From Hesseltinella vesiculosa (lineage: Eukaryota; Mucoromycota; Mucoromycetes; Mucorales; Cunninghamellaceae): a stretch of 64,000 nucleotides of DNA. Below the pieces are notes generated by a model. The model was not told where the DNA came from. It searched no databases and was given only the letters and a program-made list of their open reading frames with translations. The first letter of the stretch is position 1; each line of letters opens with the position of its first letter. The position numbers and the translations under genes were made by a program. The stretch is taken from NCBI GenBank assembly GCA_002104935.1, contig MCGT01000021.1:248001-312000 (forward strand), read 5' to 3'. Below are positions 33,721 to 44,922 of the stretch, one piece after another.

Positions 33721-34913
33721 ATGAACGAGGAGGCTCAAAAAATTCAGGGATATGAACATTACACAGGGCTTGGAATCACCCAATAAATGCATTTTATGTT
33801 TTTGTAGCACTTATCTAGCGTCAGCCAAGCCTGGACGCAAAATGGAAGAGAGGAGGTTCTTCCTTTTCTGTTGCTTTGTACACCTGATTTCTGTCGTTAT
33901 TTGGTGGCTGCCAGGTATTTCTTTGAGATGTGAAAAAATATTATTGACTAGGTGACCCAATCGGACAAACCGCTGAAATTTTTAAGTGCGCGAGCAAGCA
34001 AAATCAAGTGCGTACAAGATCATTTTAAGTGCACGTTTGTCAGCCTAGTCATTCTTCCCTGTGCAGCCTGAGAGAGTTCCGATTTTAACAAAAATCATTG
34101 GAAGTCTCTGGTGGATGGATGACAAAGACAAAAAGCAGTAGATTAGGCGCTCATGACAAAAGACGGCAGAGCAGAAAAAAAATTAAAAAGAAAGCAACCG
34201 CGCGGAAGTTGAATATGGCCGTCTCTTCGTTTCGTAAAAAAAAAAAAAAAAAAGGCAAACACTGCGCAACACTTTTTGGTGATCCGATTAATGTGCAATT
34301 ATGCAAAAGCGCCCAAACCAATGAATAATGATGATCCTGAAAAATTCACGTTGATTGATGAAGATCGCTCAGCCAACTTTTGATCAATTTCGTTTTGACA
34401 TCTCCGACCCACCAGCTAAAAAAATGAAAAAATTGGCCATTTTTATCAGGGAACCCCCAGGCCATATGATCAAAAATCACAGCGCAGAATTGATCTAAAT
34501 AAATTCACCCCAAATTTTCCATGCTATTACAAAATGTTGAGAAATGATCTTTGTTAAAATCGAAACTCTCTCAGACTGCGCAGGGAAGAATGACTAGGCT
34601 GACAAACGTGCACTGAAATTGATCCTGCACGCACTTGATTTTGCTTGCTCGCGCACTTTGAAAATTTCAGCGGTTTGGCCGATTGGGTCACCTAGTCAAT
34701 AATATTTTTTCACATCTCAAAGAAATACCAAATGACGACGGAAATCCGGTGTAAAAAGCAACAGAAAAGGAAGAGCCTCCCCTCTTCCATTTTGCGTCCA
34801 GGCTTGGCTGACGCTAGATAAGTGCTACAATAACATAAAATGCATTTTATTGGGTGATTCCAAAGCCCTGTGTAATGTTCATATCAATGAATTTTCTGAA
34901 CCTCCTCGTTCAT
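33721..34913. mobile_element. Long-TIR element enclosing one copy of the repeat core
   Basis: ATGAACGAGGAGG at 33721 returns as CCTCCTCGTTCAT ending at 34913. The inverted arms are about 370-380 bp (33721 to about 34105, and about 34530 to 34913) and are close to identical, sharing GTCAGCCTAGTCATTCTTCC and TTGACTAGGTGACCCAATCG. Between them (34180-34600) lies one forward copy of the core found in the other elements. No open frame of note is present. It looks like a non-autonomous DNA transposon with long terminal inverted repeats. No clear target-site duplication is visible at the ends, so the true termini may lie slightly further out. Confidence 0.75.
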
Positions 34914-35079
34914 TTCCAAGACCACAAAAAAAATATATAATAGAATAAAGCATTACTGCAGATGGCTATTTGAATCATAGGATGGCTACTAGTGACATCT
35001 TCTCTTCTGAATAATTATCCAAAAGGCCCAAGCCCAGCGGTCAAAATCAATGTCATACTGATGGAGGTGAGCTTGCGTG

Positions 35080-35442
35080 CACGTGGCCAGGAATCGAAGG
35101 CCCTTTTGCGGCGTCTGAATAGCGCAACCCAAATTCGCTTTTTACTTCATTTTGAAAAAAAAAAAAGAAAAATACTTCACAGCATTTTTGAGCGATGGGA
35201 TCAATGTTAAATTTTGAAGGAAGGTGGAAATATATTAATGATGATGGATCTGTAAAAATTGGACCAATTGGAAAGGTTTCTTGCCTGCTTACCACCAATT
35301 TCATTTTGTTGCCCCCGATTCCCTAACTAAAAAATGACCATTTTCGCCAGAAGACCCCCAGGCCAGGTAAAAAATGAAAAATGAAAAAAATCGGCCACAT
35401 CCGCCTGTGGCCTGACCGAAAATAAATTAGTATCATACAGCC
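35080..35442 (+). repeat. Dispersed repeat core, copy left of the giant palindrome
   Basis: A forward copy with the landmarks CACAGCATTTTTGAGCGATG, AATGATGATGGATCTG and CATTTTCGCCAGAAGACCCC. It is more diverged than the copies in the 9.6-kb element. Its right end merges into the left arm of the giant palindrome. A second copy in the same orientation lies on the other side of the palindrome at 38330. Confidence 0.65.
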
Positions 35443-35914
35443 CAAATTCGGGCCTATTGATTGAGATGTTGGCTTTGTCTTTTCTTGTTGGAGACTACCA
35501 AAATGACTTGCTTACATCCTCGTCTAGACCAAGCTGAAATGTTTTGAAAGTGTCCTACCTGTGCTACTTTTTTATTTTCTTCGCCTTATCTACGCACGTC
35601 AATAAATCATTGAAAAGCTGAATACGCTTCTTCACTCCAGTTTTTCATGCACCTACATACTGTAGCATAGGATGAGCGGTGAAGATGGCTCAGCATACTA
35701 GACTCTCTTCCATCACTACCGTGCGTTACGGCTATGCAATCAGAAAAAAAAGCGGTCATCCAAAATTGGACACTCTCCATTTCCCCGTGAACACCAGCGT
35801 CCCTGTGCAGCTAACGCATGGTGATAGTCTCTGTCCTAGTCTAACAATGTGACGCCACGCCTGCTATATCACAAACTGGAATAGTAAGTTGGATGACGAT
35901 GATGGCGATGCTGG

Positions 35915-35945
<31 letters not shown>

Positions 35946-38096
35946 GTGGTTGTATGTGAACCTGAAAATTGCGTTATAAAAAAAAACTAAAAAAGGAGTT
36001 GCTGTGAGTTGACAAAGATCCAACATGGAGACGGAGTCGGAAACATGGTGCTGATGCAGTAGGCCATGGGAAAATGAAAATGAAACAACCCTTCTAACAA
36101 AATGCTAATGCGGTATCAGGAACCTTGTGCACAAGTCAAGTACATGATAATGCGCAGTGAAAAAAAAAACCAGTGATGCTACTACAGGTGGCGTTATTGT
36201 GGCCATGAAACTATTTACATAGCTACCCGACGATGCTTTCAACACCAATAAAAGTAAAAGAAAAAAATCATGGCGGCATACAAAGGAGCAGAGACTTTTG
36301 AAAAAGATACGGGGGGCTGTATCTCTACAAAAAAAATAAGAAACTGCTCAAAATCATTTTGATATAGCCAGGGCGCGTTGTTTTAGGAACAAGGGGACGC
36401 ATTTTGTAGAAAATACCTGTTAAAAATCACTTTGATTAAGTCATGACACTTGTTTTACGAACGGATTGCATTCATTCGAAAAAAAAAAAACCAGGTGATT
36501 TTGCCAACAAAATCGCCAGGACACGCGTGAAAATCGTCAATGTCTGAAGAAGCAATACTGGGTGTGAAAGCAGGTGCACCCCGGGTTCGAAAAAACGTCC
36601 AAATTTAGACATAGCAAGAAAAACGTCAAGTTTAAGCAAATACTTTCCTTCAAAGGAAATAAAAATAATTGTGAGCGATATATTTTTCTTTATATGGGTG
36701 GTGGATTTTTTGAAAATATACTTTCTAAAAAAGTAGCAATTATACTTTTTTAGAAAGTATATTTTCAAAAAATCCACCACCCATATAAAGAAAAATATAT
36801 CGCTCACAATTATTTTTATTTCCTTTGAAGGAAAGTATTTGCTTAAACTTGACGTTTTTCTTGCTATGTCTAAATTTGGACGTTTTTTCGAACCCGGGGT
36901 GCACCTGCTTTCACACCCAGTATTGCTTCTTCAGACATTGACGATTTTCACGCGTGTCCTGGCGATTTTGTTGGCAAAATCACCTGGTTTTTTTTTTTCG
37001 AATGAATGCAATCCGTTCGTAAAACAAGTGTCATGACTTAATCAAAGTGATTTTTAACAGGTATTTTCTACAAAATGCGTCCCCTTGTTCCTAAAACAAC
37101 GCGCCCTGGCTATATCAAAATGATTTTGAGCAGTTTCTTATTTTTTTTGTAGAGATACAGCCCCCCGTATCTTTTTCAAAAGTCTCTGCTCCTTTGTATG
37201 CCACCATGGGTTTTTTTCTTTTACTTTTATTGGTGTTGAAAGCATCGTCGGGTAGCTATGTAAGGAGTTTCATGGCCACAATAATGCCACCTGTATCTAG
37301 TGCGTTACATTACCTGACTTATCAATTAAAGATCTTTGTGCAGTTTTCTCTTCTTTGCCACCCAGAGGTAATGTATTTGCTAATGAGGTATTGCGCGCCA
37401 GCATCACTGGTTTTGTTTTCACTGCGCATTATCATGTACTTGACTTGTGCACAAGGTTCCTGATACCGCATTAGTATTTTGTTAGAAGGGTTGTTTCATT
37501 TTCATTTTCCCATGGCCTACTGCATCAGCACCATGTTTCCGACTCCGTCTCCATGTTGGATCTTTGTTAACTCATAGCAACTCCTTTTTTAGTTTTTTTC
37601 ATAACGCAATTTTCAGGTTCACATGACAACCACGTTTTTTTTTCCCAGCTTCGCCATCACCGTCATCCAACTTACCATTCCAGTTTGTGATATAACAGGC
37701 GCGGCATCACACTGGTAGACTCAGACAGAGACTATCACCATGGGTTAACTGCACAGGAACGCTGGTGTTCACGGGGAAATGGAGATAGCCCAATTTTGGA
37801 TGACCGCTTTATTTTGATTGCTTAGCCGTAGCCAGGGAAATGATAGCAGTGAGGTGCGTTTAGCCATTATTACCCCTCATTCTATGCTACAGTGGGTATA
37901 TGAAAAAATTGGAGTGAAGTAGTGTATGCCAGCTTTTCGATGATTTATTGACGCGCGTATATGAGGCGTGGAAAAAAGAGATGCAGCGGCCAAAAAGAAT
38001 TGGCATGAAAAAGGGAGGAGGCACTTTCAAAGCGCGTCAGCTTCGCCTGGCTGAAGAAAAAACGTACACAACATCTTAGCCAATAGGCCTGGATTT
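35443..38096. repeat. Giant palindrome, arms of ~1.3 kb around a 7-nt loop
   Basis: The sequence is an inverted repeat about the axis at 36739, with loop GCAATTA at 36736-36742. The inner 455 bp of each arm (36281-36735 and 36743-37197) matches base for base as far as I can read, apart from possible homopolymer length. Outside this the arms remain alignable but diverged, as far as 35443 on the left and 38096 on the right. The right arm has an extra segment of about 105 bp (roughly 37296-37400) absent from the left, and the left has a long A-run (35913-35944). No convincing gene is present; open frames in the arms mirror each other. Confidence 0.8.
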
Positions 38097-38329
38097 GACG
38101 CGTACGGTGTGAGGTTTTTTTTTCAGTCGGGCCCCCATGGCGATTTTTTTTTTTCAAAATTAGAAAAAGTAGGCATTAGCATGTTCAGGTGACGCAGTGT
38201 CTTCAATTCCAAGCCGGTGCACGCAATGCAATTGGTAATCAAAAAAAAAACACCAGAACAATCAAAACGTCCAAAGCCCAATCTTATCCAAAGCAATCTA
38301 AAAACCAAAGGGCCGGTTTGACGAAGAAG

Positions 38330-38760
38330 CAATCTCGTGAACACCTTGATCAATTTCGCGTTGATGAAAGCACTGCACGGAGTCTGAATGCGCGACCCAA
38401 ATTAAAAAAAAAAAAGCAAATGCTTTACAGCATTTTTGAGTGATGCGATCGATATTTAATTTTGTGGGTAGGCGCACATGCATGAATGATGATGAATCTG
38501 AAAAAATCAGGTTAATTAGCGAAGGTTTCTATGTCAATTTGTCACCATTTCATTTTGTTGCTTCCAATTCTCCAGCTAAAAAATGAAAGAAAATCGGCCA
38601 TTTTCGCCAGGGGACCCCAGGCGATCTGATCATATTTTACAGTGCAAAAGTGCTCCAAGTCAATTCACCCCAAACTTTGCATACGAAGAGGAAATGGTGA
38701 GAAATGGCATGTGAGTTTCGATTTGTGAATTTTATACCAGGCTCACATTTTTTAAAACAA
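38330..38760 (+). repeat. Dispersed repeat core, copy right of the giant palindrome
   Basis: Forward copy with TACAGCATTTTTGAGTGATG, AATGATGATGAATCTG, CATTTTGTTGCTTCCAATTC and CCATTTTCGCCAGGGGACCC. It is in direct orientation to the copy at 35080, so the palindrome sits between two direct repeats. It is followed closely by the Fanzor-like pseudogene. Confidence 0.65.
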
Positions 38761-38834
38761 ATTTGTGATACAGGGAGGGGAAACCCCAGAGCTGGCTTGC
38801 TATGTGCAGGTAGAGGTATCACGCAAGAAGGAAC

Positions 38835-41800
38835 TTACTGTATGGTCAATTTCAAGTTGACCATTGTGGGGGACTTGGGGGTGGAATCGACAGGTTCTGC
38901 GGGCGAGGCTCGTTTTCGGCAAATCTTGTTCATGCCCATGGTCTGCGGCCATCCATGATCTTGTGAAGGGATATAGCGAGGATAATTGCGGGAAGAATTC
39001 TGGTCGCGGTACCATGCTGTGTGGCAGTTTTCGCAAGCGAACACGGCATGCAACTTTTGACCTTGGCTAGCCCGTGGAATGGTTGCCGTTGTACTAGTGG
39101 TAGTCATGGTGGATTTGGCGGTACCTGTTGTTAATTTGGTGGAGGTTGTGATCTTGTAGGCACAGCGATCAGTGGTGGCTGTCTTGGTGATGGAAGGAAT
39201 TTCACAATAGGCCCACGAATCTCCAATGTGGCGACCAGGCTGTTCGTCCGAGAGGACTTCAGACTTCGTATGGACAGTTGTGCTTGTAATGGCCGTTGAT
39301 GCCTTCGAAACAACGGTCAAGGTGACTTTGGTATGGCTTGATGGATCGGTGATGGTAGGCATGCGAGAGACCGAAGTGATCGTTTCGTCATGCTCGCAAG
39401 AATCGGGGCCAGCAGAGACATGGTCAAGGGAGCACATCCAGAATAAATTTGGGATGTCAGGTACTCATCCACTTACACACTTGGTGGGGCTACTTCCATT
39501 CACAGTGTGGGCGTGGTACATCGAGGGCAGGGTCATCCCGAGATGTGCGTTGAAATTCAAGACCTTCACCAAAGTTCAAAGTCATCCAGAGTCAGTTTTG
39601 GTAAAGGTAATGAACACTTGGGTCTTGCATACATAGCCATATCTGTCATCGCATATCCGTCTGTCACCATAATACCTGTGAACAGGTGCTTGCCGGAATG
39701 CGTCTCCTGGCTAAAGCAAAATGACCAAAAAAAAAAAAAAAAAAAAAGTCAGGACGTGTAAGCTTCCCAACTGTTCCTTGTTCGTCTTACTCGCGCAATG
39801 AGCTTTGGTTCACAAAGTATGGATGCTTGTCAATTTCGTCGACACACCTTTGTCGACTATACTGGTTATCCAGGCCAGAAGTACCCAAAATCGGATACAG
39901 TGCCTTGTCGTCGAGGGTGATATGGATGCGTTAGAAAGATGGGGTAGGATATGCACCGAGGATACGAATGGACGGTGGTGGAAAATGTAGATGCTGATAA
40001 AAAACACCTTGCCAGGAATTTAGGTGCATTCCAGCTACGTTGCGAGCATTTTCGGGACCAATTGATTTCTTTGACGGCTTTGGCTACCAATCGTTTCAAA
40101 ATGTCGGCCGAGGTAGATGTCAGAGTTGGCCATTTTGAATCATCAAACAAGGCACCTGCGTTGACTACCTGGACCACAGCTCGGATAAGGCGGCTTCTTT
40201 GACGTCGTTTCATTCCTGTTCATTGGTCAAGTCCCTTGGATAATTCGTAAATAGCCCAAGCGTTACTTGCTTCGCATTGTGCATTGTGGACTCATAACTT
40301 TGACTCGAATGCAAATAAAAGTGGCGGTGCTTGGTGGCGCTTTTCAACTTTAGAGGTAGGACTTCAGATCCACCACTAGCAAGGTAACGAAATCCGAGGC
40401 AGTTGAGTTATTGGGCAATGTCCTGTAGTGTTTCCAACGTTTCCTGGCAGCCCAGCCCGTTGTGGCATGCCCATACGTTTTAGCTGTTTCCACGCGGCTG
40501 TGTCTTGCATCAGTCATGAGGATTCTGCTGACAAGCTGGTTGATCGTAACAATGGCTAGGAGGCTCTTCATGTCAGTTTTCATATCATTGATCAGCGCGG
40601 TCACCGAAGCAGTCAAGTCACCTGTGATGTCATCATCGATTTCAGGCAGCGATTCTTGAGGATCAATCTGAATAATTGCATTGACGATGTGTTTTGCGAT
40701 CGCTAGCACTTGGCCCTTGTTTAAACCCTGAAAGAAAAATAAATGAGATCAAGCATTACTCGTAACCCTTTCTTTTTTAAAATTTACATTAATTGCAAGC
40801 TTCGGTCTTTCCTGATATGTGTATCATAAGCGTCCTATAAAGTTCTCGACCACAAGGTTGCTAAAGGTCTCCAGCTCGTCCTTCGCCACGTATTCTAGGA
40901 CTTGAGAGTATTCTTTCTGGTGGTGTGGTCCTGTGACTCGGTGGATTGTGGACAGGTGGGGATAGGCGTGCGATAACTGATCGAACAGAGTCTGCAAAGT
41001 GTCAGCCAACTGACTAACGACAGGGCGATTGGTGATGGGCTTCGCGAGAAAGAGTTGTGTAAGGCTGGTAAAAAAGCGAACGTTGAATAGGCATTTTGGG
41101 AACTGGGCTGCATGCTCAAACAGGTTGACAAGCAAAAATTTGACAAAGGTAGCATGATGGCCACGAAAGCGGGTGGCAAAGTCCCACTAGGCGCGTCACA
41201 CTCATGAATTGTTGCGTTTGTCCCTCGTTGTCATGCGAGGGCGTTCAAGATTTTCCCTTTTCTTGTTGACTGGCGTTGGTAGGGGCCAAGTTCTTGATAT
41301 AATTGTTCACCTTTGCGGGTAAAAGGTGCCCGAGATGGACCGACTAGCTCAAGGTCAACCATATCTTGTTCAGCTGCAATCTTGGCCATCTTAGCGCGTT
41401 TTGTAGCCATTGTCTGCTTTGACTTGGTCTTCCTTTTCATGTTTCCAAAATGGCTTATCTCGGCTTCTTGTTCATCACCATCAACTTCTTCGTCATCGGT
41501 CACGTCTTGTTCAGAATCGCCATTATCGTCAGAGCCCCGTTGATCATCTGGATCTGTATGATAAAAGGTACGTCAGTAGAGATCTCTCTTTTCTTTTGCA
41601 TGTTTACCTTCTCTCATATGCACCGCTTTTTGTTTTTTATAAAATGCTATTTCGAGAGGGGTCAATCCTCTATAATGTCAGCGATGTTAGTGGTAATCTT
41701 CCATTGTAAGCACGATGATTAATAAAAAAAAAAGAAAAAAGAGTGAAATGTGCTGCGCTTGGAAAAAATTCATTTGTATCGAGGATAAATGTTGCCCACG

Positions 41801-41898
41801 CTTCAATTTTCATTTTCTCTTTTCTCCATTCAGGGCCAAGAATATGCATCCCATGCACCAGTTTACCTGTGATAATCTTTAAGGTACTTTTGCACCAT
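38835..41898 (-). pseudogene. Decayed Fanzor-like (eukaryotic TnpB relative) gene
   Basis: Read leftwards from an ATG near 41898, several spliced exons give coherent protein: an acidic/basic N-terminus (41900-41231), a helical region (41135-40824), and GLNKGQVLAIAKHIVNAIIQ on (40730-40350). Further on are HLFTGIMVTDGYAMTDMAMY (39700-39630), VDEYLTSQIYSGC (39473-39435, other frame) and HAVFACENCHTAWYRDQNSS (39060-38990). The last two match the C-terminal zinc finger opening (D-E-Y-x-T-S-x2-C-x2-C) and the C-x2-C-x3-W-x-R-D-x-N-x2-R-N block holding the third RuvC Asp of TnpB/Fanzor proteins. Damage is clear: an in-frame TGA at 40824, frame changes, the first zinc Cys replaced by Tyr, and too little room between TDGY and VDEY for RuvC-I/II. 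Confidence 0.6.
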
Positions 41899-42213
41899 GT
41901 CTTTCTCATTGGTTAAACGCAGCTCTTTAATTGGCTCATCATTTCTCAGTCAGTTCCTGTGGAGGCAGCCGCCAAAAATCAGGTTTCTGAGTTTCTTATG
42001 GAAACTGGAAGAACCAATCAGCAGACTCCTTGGCTATGGCAAAGTTGAAAAAGTTTTTTTTTTTTTTTTTTGTCAGCATCTCTTTTCTTCCTTGCTTTTT
42101 TATTTTTTCCCTTGCCAAGTTTCCCTTGCGTTTACCAATCTGGTGATTCCTCTTCAAATAAGCTGACTTGTGAACAGACCTTTTTATTGTTAAAAAAAAA
42201 GAAATTACGTGTG

Positions 42214-43592
42214 ATGACTTCAAATTCGGATATTAGAGAAGCCATGCCTTCCGAGGTTGATAATTTTTTATCATCTTTGTTTGCTGCCAACCAATCTACC
42301 TCGAGCCCCTCCTCCTCGACTGAAAAGAAAACTGACGAGCAACGTACTGAGCATGATTTTATTCCTCTTGACGAGGCAGTGCAACAGAGTGACCAGAGTT
42401 CTTCATTGAGGGATGGACCTGAGAACAAGACCAAAATTGTAACTCATGAAAGTGGTCATGGGACTCAGACACACACTTTGACACTGGAGCGACCTGATTG
42501 GACAGAAGATGTTTCTGAGAGCCAATTAGTTATTCAACATGTGCCTTCGTCCTGGAATAACTATGATCTGTTAGATATTTTCCACCCTTTTGGCAAGATA
42601 GTCGAAATTGTTATTGAAAATTCTATTGGGACTATCCGGTTTCAAGACCTAGCTAGTTGCAAGCGGGCTCTTACTGGCATCAATGGCAAAACCATTCGGG
42701 ATCACCGTTTAGGTAACTTTTTTTTTTTTTTTTTCCTCACTGACCTTCTCTCCCTCTTACTCTCCTTTTTTTTTTTAGCTGTTTATATTAAGCGCAAGGA
42801 GCCCAAAAAGCAAAATAGTGAACGACATAATCAACCAAACAACACCCGCAGAATGAAAAATCAAAGAGCGGCTTCTCGCCCATCTCCAACAATGACAAGC
42901 CGCCCAGAGCAAGTAGATATTTTGGTATGGGATCGAGTGAATTATGATTATTGTGAATACGTGAAGAGCGCCTGCCAACAGTCGAATATTCCTGCCTCCA
43001 TCTCCTTGGTTCCCAATGCCAGGGACAAACCGTCGAAAGTGGTGACGGGTCGTATGGAACTTGGGGCACGATGCGTGTTATCCATTCAAGAACGACACAC
43101 TCGAACGCACACTGTGGATGTTTACATTGCGGTCCCATCACACTCATCAAAAGTGAATTTTCAAGGTAAAAAAAGCGCGGCATAAAATTAAATCAGAAAA
43201 ATCTCACCGCCTTATCTTTAATAGTACATAATCAAAAGAGTCTCCCTGAAGCCATTCAGCTGGCTCAACAACAATTACATCCAAAACCCTCTTACCCCAC
43301 CCCTGCCTCTAACCAGACCGTTGATATTTCTTCCCTTGCGCCTGAGTATATCGACATGTTGGCCAGCTTGTATGATACCTTTTATGAACCTTTGAAGCAA
43401 ACCCTAGCTTCAAAACAGGCGTCAGTGCTGCCTGTCCAAACCCCCAACCCAATGCTTACCCCTCCACCTCCACCTCCCCAAGCTTATCAGCCTCCTCCTC
43501 ATGTTTACCATGCTTCCTATCAGCAACCAAGTCCTTTGAATATTCCATTTTCAAATCAGCAATTGACCCAAATCCTTTCCAGTTTGCACTGA
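42214..43592 (+). CDS. RRM protein related to NCOA5 (RRM plus anticodon-binding-like domain)
   Basis: Three exons from ATG 42214. A Ser/Glu-rich N-terminus precedes an RRM (SQLVIQHVPSSWNNYDLLDI to GTIRFQDLASCKRALTGING), then after an intron a basic Arg/Asn segment and a domain starting EQVDILVWDRVNYDYCEYVK with VVTGRMELGARCVLSIQERH. This last resembles the class II tRNA synthetase anticodon-binding-like domain of animal NCOA5. The C-terminal exon is Pro/Gln/Tyr rich (MLTPPPPPPQAYQPPPHVYH). The likely role is nuclear RNA binding or transcription-linked; the specific function is unknown. An open reading upstream of the ATG is not needed. Confidence 0.68.
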
Positions 43593-43687
43593 ATTTCAAG
43601 TGCCGCCCTCCCAAAACAAATAAAAATTTTCGAGCTCTGTTTTTTTTTTTCTTTCACTCCATCCCCTTTTTATTATAATAAATCACC

Positions 43688-44271
43688 ATGGCCGATATCA
43701 CCTCCGTTGCTAAAGCCTTTGTTGAATTCTACTATCAAACCTTTGATTCTGGCCGTCAACAATTGGCTCCTCTTTACGCAAGTTCAATCACATACTAGCA
43801 TGTCGCGCCATCCATGCCCTTGCCATCTCACCTTTTTTTGATTTTTCTTTTTTCCTCATTCAGCGCAATGATTCCATGCTCACTTTCGAAGGTCAACAAT
43901 TCGCTGGCTCTGCCAACATTACCGAAAAACTGGTTGTAGGTGACTTTATAGATGGAAGATGGTGATTGATGTTTATTCTTGACTCGTATTAGAGCTTGCC
44001 TTTCCAAAAAGTGTCTCATCGTATCTCCACCACTGATGCTCAACCTGCCAACCCTGGCAACGGCGCTATTCTCGTGACTGTGACCGGTCAACTGTTGGTA
44101 GGCTTGGATATTTTCTTTGAAACGCACGTCAAACACTGAAAAATCTAAATTTCTTCTTTCCAGTTTGATGAAGAGCAAAACCCTCAATTCTTTACCCAAA
44201 CCTTTACCTTGATCCCCGAAAATAACTCGTACTGGGTGTACAATGACGTCTTCCGCTTGGTCTTTGCTTAG
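43688..44271 (+). CDS. NTF2: Nuclear transport factor 2 (NTF2)
   Basis: Four exons from ATG 43688 encode about 124 residues, the usual NTF2 length. The start MADITSVAKAFVEFYYQTFD, the second exon RNDSMLTFEGQQFAGSANIT, SLPFQKVSHRISTTDAQP and the end YWVYNDVFRLVFA are textbook NTF2. Known role: a homodimer that carries Ran-GDP into the nucleus by binding FxFG nucleoporins. Intron 1 (43778-43863) starts GCAAGT, a GC-AG intron; splicing there joins LAPLY to RNDSM as in other NTF2 proteins, so the unusual donor is required. Confidence 0.92.
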
Positions 44272-44922
44272 GGGTTCTCTATCTTTATTCTCATGGCTGA
44301 ATAAAACCGATGTTTTTTCCTCCACCACGTCCACAAACTTGAGACTTGATCAAATCCTATCGAACTCTTGGTCGGCGGGAAACCAGTTCACCTCCACGCC
44401 AAATAAAAAAAAAAAAAAGACAGCCTGAGACAGTCACAGCCGGGCAGCATTTATTTTTCCTACGAAGTTGGTATTTATTTCGGAGAGTAGATACAGGGGG
44501 AAGGCAACGGCGATGTAATGGGTTAGAGAGCACCACTTTCTACACACGCAACCGCCAACCTTGCTTAGGGCGAAAGTTCTGGTACAATGTGTGGTCGAAT
44601 TTTGGAGAACGTCTGGGCGTAAGCCTACCGGTCTCAGGGGAAAGACTGGTTGGGGAAGAAGGACAGTAAACCCTTATAGAACATGGATAACCGATTCAGG
44701 ACAAACGGGTCAAGTTTGACAGAAGACGTAGTGTGGGTGGCCATAAGAAGAAGTATGAAACGTCTTCGTTTTTGGTCTGATTTTTCCACGTCAACTTGGA
44801 GTCTCGCAAAGGAAGTGCCGACTGAGATTTAAAAGTGCCTGTCACTCTTTTTTTTAACAAGTCTATGCTGTTCTTTTTTATTTCTTTCTTTATGTACGAA
44901 CATGTTTCATTGTTGCCAGTTA
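44272..44922. other. Intergenic, convergent 3' regions
   Basis: About 650 bases between the convergent NTF2 and RGG genes. An A-run lies at 44406-44418. No further gene or repeat copy was recognised. Confidence 0.4.

Noticed and set aside
36590..36605. GGGTTCGAA reminiscent of a tRNA T-loop inside the palindrome
   Set aside because: No acceptor or anticodon stems surround it.
36472..37036. Mirror-image open frames in the giant palindrome encoding the same hydrophobic peptide
   Set aside because: They exist only because the arms are inverted copies. There is no start context, splice pattern or family match.
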